Positions 23,601 through 35,600 of a stretch of DNA of 64,000 bases are shown here, piece by piece. Each line of letters starts with the position of its first letter. Position 1 is the first letter of the stretch. Where the stretch lies: assembly GCA_016169945.1 (NCBI GenBank), contig JADLSH010000061.1:496001-560000 (forward strand), in the 5' to 3' direction. This DNA is from Trachythela sp. YZ-2020 (taxonomy: Eukaryota; Cnidaria; Anthozoa; Malacalcyonacea; Clavulariidae). Made by a program: the position numbers and the translations under genes. The notes under the pieces are model-generated. The model was not told the DNA's origin. It did not search any database and saw only the letters and a program-made list of their open reading frames with translations.

Positions 23601-26600
23601 GTCTAAAGTTGCCCATGAACACCGAGTCAGATATTTAGGAAGCGTCGTGTATTTCCCGCCTACACGTGCGAAATACATGACCCGACACGCTTGGTCAGGT
23701 ATTTCGCAGAAGTCATAAATTTCGTTTGACACCGAGGCGAAACGTCCAAAAATCACCATTTTTTACCCAGAAACAGCACTTACGATACAGCTCTATCTCC
23801 TGGACCATTCAAGCCACAGACTTTCTGAAGTGTTTATGTTTAGAATGGTTACTTTTATGGGCTGTCATCGGGGAGTGAAAAATGACTAAGTTTAATATTT
23901 TAAAAGAAAATGGCCATTAAGCCACCACAGCTAGTTCAAATGAGTATTTATACATCATACAACTTCTAACACCATATATTCAACTTCAAACACCAGAAAT
24001 ATTCGATTGATTTGGAAAGGTTTTAAAACAATCGTATTTAAAAGCTTACCACCCCTAACTTACCCAAAACATGAATCAAAATTATAAAGTTCAAAATAAT
24101 TTGAAAGTCTCGCACTATAATTCACAATAATTTGAAAGGCGCATTACATTTTCAAAATGGATACAATTCGTTGATAATCTCTATACAAATATATGTGTTA
24201 GGTTAAGAGTTGGAATTAGGGTTAGGGTAGTTTAAGTTTATTATGGTTACCACTCCGAGGTGGGCAGAAAGCCTTTACAGGTTTTTGCAACCCAATTGAC
24301 AAAAGTTCCGAGAGTTAGTTAAGGTTACTGCTTATAAGGTTTAGTTTTTAGCGAGGGAGGAAAACCGGAGTACCCGGAGAAAAACCCTCGAAGCACAGGA
24401 GAGAACCAACCAATCTCAACTTACATGAGTTTATCAAGCACACTGACGTTACCCAACCTGAGTATATCCGTACCCTCGACCTGCTGTATAGCCGGCTTAA
24501 CTCAGATGTAGAGGACAGCGCGCTAACCGTATCTGCCACCGGCGTGCTTAGTATTGTGAAGGCTGTGTCTTTCAAGTTTGAAAATTTGCAGCCACTTTGA
24601 AAACCTCTCTCGTCCACCTCTTTTAGTAACTACCGTAAACTGTTCGTATTGGAGAGGTATGCGTAAGGACGTCAGTTTCGACTGATATATGTCCATTTAC
24701 GTGTTATTTAGAACGTACTAGAACGGTTAAATGCTGGTGAAGTTGTGATTGGTGATGGAGGATATATCACAGAAATGGAGAGAAGAGGTTATGCTTGTGC
24801 TGGACCTTGGACACCTGAAGTCAATGTAGAACACCCTGATGCAGGTATGTAACACTCTAACAATAACTAATATAACAGTAAGGCTTACTCTAGGATGGTA
24901 ACTCTCCTTCTTAATCCTTACCTGGCAATGCGCCCGGATGCGCCCTACTTTAGTATTTTACTCTATCTAACGCCAGATGATTTTACTTGTCAGTGGTAGG
25001 GTACTGCCAGTTATTGGATTAACAAAACTATCTGGCAGTGTCTCTTTAAAACCCATTAGCTCTTATTTAGCTGGAAATGCGCCCAGATGCGCCCTACTTT
25101 AGTATTTTACTCTCTCTTTACGCCAGACTATTTTACTTTGTCTAACGCAAGACGATTTTACTCGTCAGTGGTAGGGCACTGCCAATTAATGGGTGAACTT
25201 GCCGCGAGATAATTACATTTTGCCGATTTAAGGTGAGTTTAGGCAGTTAATGGGATAGGGTTTGCAATGGGGCGGGTAATTTGCATATAGAGCCTTTCCT
25301 TTGCTTTAATTTTTTTACCAATAAATCGAAAACTTTGCCAAAACTATTTTTTAAATAATTTAGTAGCTCGCCTCATTAATACCGAGAACAAGGATACCAG
25401 CGTCGAGCTGAATGGGCTACCCTGTTGAAATAAATTTACCATTACCATACGCATACCGTATTTACTCGTTTAATCGCCCCTTTCGAATAAGCGCTGCAGT
25501 TTTTCATAACAATGCGGCGCTTAATTGAAGCATCGTTAGACGGAGTTGATTGAGCTGAAAACAACTACAGTACATCTCAATCTTTGATCAGCCTCGAACC
25601 TTTTCAATATCATCCTGTACTACACTGTTTTTATGTTCGAAGAGAGTATATTTCAATATTGTTATATTTAACCCTCCCTCCAGGACTTTCGAAATGCGCA
25701 ATTCCGTTGTGAAGGCAGTTCGGAAGGAACATTTTAGTGAAAAGTTAGTTGAAATCGACAATACGTCGCGCAGAGATTAACAAGTTTTCCCTGAGAAGTT
25801 TTATTTGCTCGTTTGTATGACAAAAAATGAAAAGTTTTCCTTGACAAAGAGCCTTGTTAATAGTTATAGCCATACCAGCTTTTGCTAAATTGATCGAAAT
25901 AAACTTGTTTGCCGTACACACGAACAAATAAACTCTTCAAGAAACTTGTCAAGGAAAACGTGCTCGTCTGTATCGGACTTAAGCTTTCGAGTACTTGTAT
26001 CATGAGTATTTGGTTCGGTTGAATTGGGCTACCACACCCTGGGTAAAGGACTTTTAATGAATAACTATTTACAATTCCAATCTTTCATTATAGTTGAGGG
26101 ACTCCACAAAGAATTTGCCAGAGCAGGTTCAGACGTCTTACAAGCTTTTACCTATTCTGCTAATGACAGATTGGAGAAGGTAAAGCCAGTATTTTCTTTT
26201 CGTATAAGTTAGCAACAGAACCCAAATTTTGAGTTCGATAATATATCTACATGGTGCACAAAAAAGAGTCCTCGATTCAAATTCAAAATTTAAAAATAAT
26301 ACTACAGTAAAACGTTTATATAATTTACATTCATTTTAAAGTTTATATAATTTACATTCTTTTCGTCGCTTTCTAATACTTGACTTAATTTGCAGGCAGA
26401 TATGTGTCTCTGAGTGCCCTCCAGTATGTTATATTTCTTGAAATTTTCTGCCTGTAAAATATTTTTGGCCACAATGCATCACACCTAATCAGGATCATAA
26501 ACTCAATTCAGTAATACTAATTTTCCGAATCATCCTCACAGATATGAAAAACTAGTTTCATATTAATCTTTCACTGCATAGGACAACGAAACTCTAAACC

Positions 26601-29600
26601 GCCGCTTTACCCATTGAGGTATCAAGTCAACGGGTATTGGTACCGAGTATTATCCATTTTCGCTATGATTTAACGCTTGTCTTGGAGTTTTGCTCGTTTG
26701 ACCGACCATGAGAGTTGCATAAGAGTTTAAACAACAATAGTCAGACCAGTGTTTCGCACTTCCCATTAGAATTAGCTTTACAAAATAACACGTTATGACA
26801 TGTATCTATAACAGGAAAAGCTAAGAAGGAAATTTTAGAATTATTCTCAGAGCTCCGTTTCGCGCGATAAATGATTTCTTTCGCGACTGTCATGCAACTC
26901 TTGTTCTTGTTTGAACGGGGCATCCTGCAAACTCTCACTTGCCAACTTTCATTAACTCTTGTCCTCGTTTGACCGCGGCTTAACTACCTCCTCCACAGGC
27001 GTTTTATTAATTGGAGCAGGCTTGGAACATTAGGGAGGGCACTCGCGGGCGGCAGAAGAAATACGGGTAAGGCGAAGGGAAACGCCTGTTGAGTAATGTC
27101 TTCAAGATGGCAGAAGCTATTCACCACATATTTGACTATAATCGTCTGGAGAAAGAGTTTGTTAATGATTCTTATAAACGTCGGCTCTTACAAAAGGCCA
27201 AGGAAGATGGGAAAGTACTTTGCCCTAACTGTCACGCTTCTGATGGCAAAATAAATTATATACTTTTAGATTTGGTATACATATTTGTTATTATTTTGCA
27301 TATAATTTTCCTTTCAAGTTATACATATTCATAGTCAAATACTAACTACTTACTAAAAGAGAGTGAGGGCTGTACGGGAGAATATGAAACCGAGGTCTTG
27401 TTGTATTGACTGAGCGATAGCGAGGTCAATACAGCAAGACCGAGGTTTAATATTCTCCCGTACAGCCCGAACGGTCGAGGTTAGTAAGGTGTTTATTATA
27501 TGACAATTGATTAATTGAGTAGTTATTTGTAACAGTGGAAAACATTATCAGATTTGTCATGCGAACGAAAGCAAAAGTCAAAGTCCAAAAGCCGGTTCAT
27601 TTTCAAAATGTCAATATCATTCGTACAAATGCATCTGGCTAAGTAAAACACTACTACATACAACACGTTTTTATAAAATATTAACACGGAAATAGAGATA
27701 TTTAACAATTTAATAACAGTTTTTCGAAAATAGCAGAAAACAAATCGGAAAACAAGCTGCTAGTTCAACTCATTTGATAAGTCATTTTTTGTTTACTCTT
27801 TAGACTTTAAATTAATAAACAAATTAAAGCAGACTACGAAATTATCTAAAAATACCTAAGACTGTGTCGCTGTTTTAAAGTTATACTTTTTTCAAATGTT
27901 TTTTAAAAAGTTTAAAATTCCTTTTGGCTTTTTTAGCCCTTCGTATGCTCAAAACACAAACAATTCTCAGTGACTACAGTTGCAGTCCGATTTCGAGTAT
28001 TTAAAAAGAGTTCTTGAGCTCATTTTCTTGTCTAAAACTCGGCTTTTCTTCGCAGGGCAATAAAAATTGCGTATTGCCCGTGGGTAATACGGGAAAATCC
28101 TGCCTCGTCAGCGACCAATCAGATTGCGAGATTCATCAAAACAAGCACTTGCCATATAATAAATACTCATATTACATACTGAATGACACATTTATGATGT
28201 TGACATCACTATCACTGGAGCAATTGAACCCTTCGCATTTTGAGTGCATTTTGTGGTGTTGTCGCCCGAGACTGAGAACAAAATTCAACGTTTCATATTT
28301 CGATTAATATTTCTGCAATAACTTTTCAAATATACCCTTAATGATCCAAGCACATTATATACTAAAATTCACCGGTAATTAAATTAAACACACGCCAAAT
28401 TTGTGGGAGAACGGGTTCGGGGTGAAGACTGAAGTGAACCAATATTTATACTCTGGTTAACCCAAAGACTCATTCTAGCCTTATGTTTTCATCCCGCGGG
28501 TGTATACATGAGACCCGCTAGGAGAGACTAAATGCCCTAGGGGTAAAAACCCCGATAGAGCCCTGCCATCAAGGTTGCGACCCTCCGACATTACCTGAAC
28601 CAATGGGTGATAATCCTCTTGGACAGTCCTTACGATTCGACTGATTATATTTCCATGAAATAATCTGAGTCTATGGGCAATGAAGTTGACCATTTGGAAC
28701 ACTTCAACCCCACAAATACACTGCAAGTGTATTCCCCATAGACGAATAGGCAATATTTCAACCAGATTTTTAAGGATTGCCACGAAATCGACACTTCTGC
28801 CAAGAAAAAAAACATTCTGCAGGCGCTTCCACAGCATAACTTCAGTTCGATATTCCCGCACTTAGCATTCCGCCCGTGCGTGCGCTCCCTAATTTTCCCA
28901 GCCCGCTCCAATTAATAAAACGCCTGTGCAAGAGGTACGGGGGCTTAATTCACGCTTGTCTTAGAGGACGCACAGTGTTTCAATTCTATCCCCGTTGACT
29001 CGATAGCTCAATGGGTAGTGCGGCTTTCTACAAACCCGAAGATGCGAATTCCGCTCGATACAACAATTTTTTTGTTGTCCTCTGTAGTGTAAGATTAATA
29101 TGAAATTAATACTTATGTAATTTAATGTTATACAAATACATGATACAGTAGATATATTTCTTGTTTCATACTTTTTCAGTATTGTGCAGGAGAATACAAT
29201 GCTGTCAATGAATCTGCTTGTAATATTGTGAAGAAGGTGGCAGGGAAATATGGCTGTCTCTGGACTGGCGGGGTCTCACCCACAGAGCTTTACAAAGATG
29301 AATCGAGATCTAAGAAGGATGTCCAAGAATTGTTCAGCAATCAAACAAAGATTTTTATCAGACACAATGCTGACTTCTTAATTGCCGAGGTAAGTTCTGA
29401 TGTGTCAACACCAAGGACGTGACGACCGGGCCGTTGCGACAGGGGACAGACTTTCTTGTGTGTCCTACAACTATATTTTACTTAAAGAAATAGTGTCATA
29501 CCAGGAATTCGCGGCACGACAAGATGAGAAGATCTGGAAGAGCTTTCACAATCCGTCATATATTTAATCCATCCTTTGATAATCCTTGCTCCTTTTATCT

Positions 29601-32600
29601 GATTTTTATCGGAAATGTATCAATCAAGGTTTTTTATCGTTATTTGTTGCAGTTGGGTAATATGTAGACACTAGAGACCTTAAGATTGACGTATTTTACG
29701 AATACCTCAAACCGCAAACCGCTAGCGATCACGTGACTAGACTCCCGCGGTCGAATTTACGGTAAATTTTCAGGTTTTCATTTATCAAGTTGCTATAAAG
29801 TTGTCAACAAGTTCTTAACAAGTTGTTGAATTACAGCACGATAATAACTTGTTGGAACAACTTGTAACAAGTCTGCTCAGTGAATAACCTTGCAGCAAGT
29901 AGTGAATAAGCCGTTGACAACTTATCAACAAGCTGGGGACAAGCAGTGCGAACACATCCTGATAAAAGGTTGTTGAAACAGCATTGGTACAAGTCTGCTG
30001 CAGGTTTGGACCTCGTTTTACTATCCCCAACGCTCTTACCATCTAAGTGGTAATGTACCTGTAAGGTCGGTTCGATTAAGTAAAATTTTGTATCTAATAT
30101 AATTTACCTGTATTTTAACGCCGCAATCATTTTTCAAAGACAACAACGGTATTTAGATGATTGATTCACATGATTTGGACTTACCAACGTCAGTAGAAAT
30201 AATTACACAGGGCTCCCGTACAGTTTCTGTGCAATAATAATTATATGCAACTTTTCACCGCCGTGTGGTTGTAACGTGCACGTCGCTATCTCCGATCTAC
30301 GTGATGTTACCTGCAATAATGTGTGACCACAGAGACATAGTTTTAAGCCGCTTTCGCACTGGGCGAATTTGTTCGCACGAAACCAGCGAAAAACTAATTT
30401 CAACGAAGTGATTGTTTAGCCGAGATTTGTTTTTGCTTCGCGCGAACAAATTGGCCCTGTGGGAAACGTGCCTTAGAGCAGGTCTAATGTGACGCTGGGA
30501 CCCAGCCTAAAACTTAAAAAGCTATATACGCATGATTTTCTCTTTGCAAAAGTTTGAGGGAAACATTTTTGGAATTTAACCCATTAATTGGCAGTATACT
30601 CTTCCACTTACGAATAAAATCGTCTGCCGTTAGACAGAGTAGGCGCATCTGGGTGCATTTCCAGCTAATAGGTTAATGAATCAATGGTAATTTGAATACT
30701 TTTTCTCTATTTTGCTCGACACAAACGGTAAAATATACTGAAATTGAATTATATTGAAATTGCTTTAGTGGACACTTGTATTGTGGTTATATCTAGAACA
30801 CGAATTAATGATTAAACAGTTGAATATTTTTAAATGCATATTTTAGATGTCATGATACTCGGCTACATGTTATGATTCAACTTACTGCAATTTTATCACG
30901 ACTCAGAACGCGTAATTTGAATGCGTGAACTCTAAACTGCTGTGTGCATCATTGCATTTTGTACGCTTCATATTTTGAAATTATTTGTATATTTTTGTAG
31001 TATTTTAGTTTTTGTGAAGAAGCGGAATGGGCTGTGGAAGTCCTCAAAGAGACAGGGAAACCAGTTCTGGCCAGTTTGTGTATCACATCAACATCAGATG
31101 GGCATGGTGTTCCAACGGACGAATGTGCTGTACGTTTAGCAAAAGCAGGTAAGAACAGAGATTATTTTAAGGAAATTGAAATTTTGCAGCATGTTAAATA
31201 GCGTTGGAGACTGGAAAGAGTGAACAGATTTAGCGACTGTTTACACTATACGAACCGTAACGCAAACGACCCCTAAAAATAGCCGAAACGTCAGCGAGTT
31301 TACACTTGGGCATGCGCACTGTTTCATATTAGGGAGACTCAGTTACATCCCGGGCGGAGAGAGAGAGGGTGCGCACGCGATCCAACATGGTCAGTGGAAA
31401 TCGTTAGAATAAATTAGCATAGGATCCACAATAACCCTGAACATCCCTCAATAATTTGTTCGCGCCATTTTTCAAAAAGGAATTTTCCCTCAGTGGTTTT
31501 CCCTGGCTTTTCCCTTAGCGTTATGGCGGAGGTCTGTGGGCGGAGGTAAAGCCTCTCAGCGATCTCGAGGGCCGAGGCTTACTTCATTGCTGGAAGTAGG
31601 CGCGGTGGAGATTTAAAATGCCAATTTTCTGTTTACAAAATGTTCTGTAGTAACATAAGTCTTTCGGAAATTGGTTTATATGAGAAATTGTTTGTTAAGG
31701 ATATTGAAGTTCTAATATATTGTTAGGATTTTTTATTGAAAAGGGCAGAGCTTTCAATAGCTTTGTGAAAGCTAGGTTATCTTTCTATAGAATTTCAAGT
31801 AGAATTCGATGGTGCTTTTGGATTTCTCATTTACTGTGAACAAAATTTTATGCATAGTATACGAGCGACCAATTCTGCGATATCCTGAGACTAAGTCAAC
31901 ATTCTATTGTCAGCCAGCCCATAAAACCCGCAATAAAATTTTTGCATTTTAAAACGAATAAGAGTGTCCAGTATGAAAAATAAGCGGAATTTTATGGCGA
32001 ATGCAATGGTATTTTCAGATTTTCCATTTACCGAGCAAGAAATTATGCGCATAGTATGCGAAGGAACGGTTGCGTGCCTGAGACTAAGTGTCGATTATTG
32101 AATACAAATTACTCAAATTACTAAGAAATATGTCGCAACGCAATTACGCAAAATGTTATTGTTTTGTGTTCCCGGGCGATTTATTTAGCTGTAAATGTTC
32201 TTACATGATATCAAAGGCTAAATAAAGGGTAATAATGTGCATTAGTAAGATTTAATAGTATAACTAGTGTATTTTTGCGACTTTTGCTATTGTCAACTAG
32301 CTTCAATGTCAGCCAAGTGTCAGCTACACTATTGTCATCATCTATGATTGTCATGCTATTGTGACATTGAGCCAACTTCACGAGGTTAAGGAAATGAAGG
32401 GATAAATGGGAATTTTATGTTTGAGTTCCCTAAATCTTTCCACTGACCATGCTGAATCGTGTGCGTACCCTCTCTCTCCGCCCGGGATGTAACGTTTCCC
32501 TTCATATTACTTCATCGTATTACGGATTAGAGTGTTTACACTATGACGCTACGGCAAATTTACCTGAGCGTATTGATTTGAATCCGGAGTGCCAAGCGTA

Positions 32601-35600
32601 GTGGTCTATAGTTTGTACGCTACGCAAGTTACTCCGTTTTAGTATAAACGCAATAGTAACAAGCGTAGTGAATTCATGACGGAATGCCAACCGTACCGTC
32701 ATAGTGTGTCATACGGGGCCTTAAGCTGCTAGGATGCAGTGCTAAGTGTATGGTGCCAAAATGACCTAAAGTGGAATAATCATGCACATAGACCAAACTA
32801 CACGTAAAGCAAGTGAGAGACTATACCATCTCAGACAATGCAGAAATCTCAACTACCAGCTGAGAATGGTCTTGACCTATACATTCAAAATCAGACTAAT
32901 ATTAGAGTATTCCTCCCCTGTCTGGGGAGGTCTTCCAGCATATCTAAAGAACGAAATAACGATTCAAAACATTTGGGTTAAAATTCAGCTTAATTTGAGC
33001 CTTGCTTTTTGGCCGCCATGTTTGTGTACGAAATTACGTTGAATTAGTGCACGAATATGGTAGCCAAATCTTTCGATTCTTTTTAAAGTTAGATAAGGCA
33101 TCAAATCTCAACTTTAACCAAACATTTTAAAACCAAATTGTGTGTGTAATATAGTGTATTATAAGAATAGGTAATAGAACCTCCACTGGCGTTAAATAAT
33201 TGATATGTTATGTTCTTTATGTAATTGTGTATGTATGTATGTCCCCTATTATATAATGTATGGTGTAAATGGCTTTTAAACAATCATGAGGGTCTGAAAG
33301 CTAGACCGTGCTGTAGAAAGTCCAAAAGGCATGTGAATATATCCTGTACTGTTTATCATACAGCCTTAAATAACAGGTATTTTAGATTGTGTATTTTTGG
33401 TAATTACTGCATGTAGGTGTGGTTTGTTTGGTGTATATATGCTCAATTCACAGGGTCTGATTGGCCATGCTGTGAAATACGGCATAAACTAGATCAGATT
33501 AACCAGCAATATAGGTCTAGTTTAACCTACATTGGAATTACTGGTGTATTATTTATGTACGTATATGATACAGATGGTGATTCATTAGGTTTCTATTGTT
33601 CACAGGGTCTGAGAAATAGACCGTGCCGTGAAGTATAAGTACAATTTATAAACTAGGCAGTGTGATAGTTGTTTCATGAACTATAATGTGAATTACTTAT
33701 TCATATGTGTTAAAAACAGAAAACATATAGGAATGAAATATTCGATAACTTTTTGCGAGAAAAAAACAACAACAGAAAAACAAAAAAAAAAAAAGATATA
33801 TATAATAGTGACAGAGATAGAATGGAAAAAGCTGTGACGGCACTGAGCTATATCATACATCTCACAGAGTCTTGAGTCGACCATGCTTGTGAGATATGTT
33901 AGCTGATAGTGGGTAGATTAGAAAAGGGAACTAACGCTTTGGCCCTCGACGCGTTTCGATCGTGAGATCTTCATCAGGAGGGACTTTAGGGTTGGGAGTT
34001 GATGTTTTGGTATTTGTTAAAGAGTGAGAAGATAAATAAAACAAAGAAGTGTGTGGTTGAAAAGTACATGATTTCATGGAACGAAATAATGTGGAAACAT
34101 GATGCAAAAATAAAATAAAATATAGTGATACACTAAACTGAAATAGAATATTTATAAAACTTACAAAATGATATGTTGCGTGGTAAACCACATCTGCCAG
34201 CCATCGTTACAATTTGCTTTTTATCACGAGTGTGTGTTTGTGAGAATGAATATTCGTTTTTATGTGGTCTTGGTTTTATATTATCTTGTTCTGAAGGAAT
34301 GACGTAGATATGTAGACTAGATAGCGTGTAGTTTCGTCAGGTTGTGATTAGATAAGATAAGTATGTCAGTTTATGGTGGTCTTAGGCCAAGCGACAAAGT
34401 TTTGAGGAATGTTGTGGGATGTTCATTAGTGATGTGTTGAGTTAGAACATGTCTTAATCAAGATATTGTGTTGAAAGATATGTTGCATATTTTTGAAATC
34501 AGTTTCAAAATGGAACATGAACAAGCAGACAAAAAACCTATGGAGTCTTTAGTAAATATATATGATAATTAGTTATTGCCATGACGTTGCTATATATAGG
34601 TTATTTAATCGTTAAAAACAATTTTTGTGGGGTCTGCATGCGTTGGAGAACCGCAGGAGTGTTCGTCTCTTCTATGCCCCCCAAAAAATGAGATTAGTTT
34701 TGAGCACCCGAGTGCGTTAATTATTGTACATAAAAATTGTGTCCCTATTACAACAATGAGTGTTAATGAAATTCAAAATATATTTCGGGAATGTCCTGTA
34801 GCCATCTGTGATGAGCCATGAATTCATTGGTGTCTATTTTTTGATATCCTCTCTTACTATCGAAAATACTCCATTGTTGTGTTGCGACGTCTTTACCGCT
34901 CCAATCCTTTTCATGTATATTTTTAGGCAGACATGGCTTCAGTGATTTTGGTGTTCGTGTTTTGTCTCTTTGTGGTGTCATAGTAATTATATGCTGGGTT
35001 CTTTCCCAGTCTTTTTAAGTTTGCTGCTTACCAGCATGTCTTTAATATTTCTATTGCGTTTGTAAGCGACCATCGGCATGTCTGGCCATAGTATTTTTAA
35101 AGTCGGATCGCTTTCTATAATGTGCCAATGTTTTTTCAAGATTTGGCCTATATAAGTTGTGTTAGTATTGAAGGTTAGGTGAAATGTAGGTCGTGTTGAT
35201 GTTTTGTTAAGGTTTTCTTTGTGAAGTAGTTGTTTTTGTGTGTACTCTGCGACCTTAATTACGACATACTGAACGTATAACACAGCCAGTATTGTAGCTT
35301 TAATTTTTTAATTTTGTGAAGTCACGTGAAAATGATCTATACGTCAATCACGCATGAGTTTATGATTATCTTTAGAAAATGTAAAATTTGAGCAATTCTC
35401 TGTTTAAACCAGGTGCTGATATCGTTGGAGTGAACTGTAAAGTTGATCCCTGGGAATCACTGAAAGCTGTAGCAAAGATGAAAGAAGGTTTAGACCAGGC
35501 TGGTCTTAAAGTACATCTTGCTTTTCAACCACTGGGATATCATTGTCCAGATGGTGGCAGCGGTGGTTATACTGATCTGGCTGAATGGCCTTATGGTGAG

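Larger units (their letters stand above)
23960..26220. repeat. Segmental duplication, copy 1 (pairs with 59905-64000)
   Basis: From the acaacttc-aacaccagaaatattc block to beyond BHMT exon 3 this segment matches 59905-64000 in the same order and orientation: intron 1 end, exon 2, intron 2, exon 3. The copies differ by scattered substitutions and by insertions in the second copy (61342-62184 and 62727-63294). The right limit of the pairing lies beyond the window for copy 2. Confidence 0.92.
26985..28937 (+). mobile_element. TIR DNA element of about 1.95 kb (family also at 1958-2473)
   Basis: The left end TACCTCCTCCACAGGCGTTT continues attaattggagcaggcttgg. The right end, read on the other strand, starts TACCTCTTGCACAGGCGTTT and continues attaattggagcgggctggg. 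The inverted repeats extend about 65 bp at roughly 85% identity by eye. The target duplication is unclear. Inside lies a short frame beginning [18 protein letters not shown] (27089) and a palindromic insert at 27367-27468. No transposase domain is recognised. Confidence 0.8.

Noticed and set aside
29815..30042. 75-codon minus-strand frame in BHMT intron 4
   Set aside because: Lies within the aacaagttg-type repetitive stretch and shows no domain.
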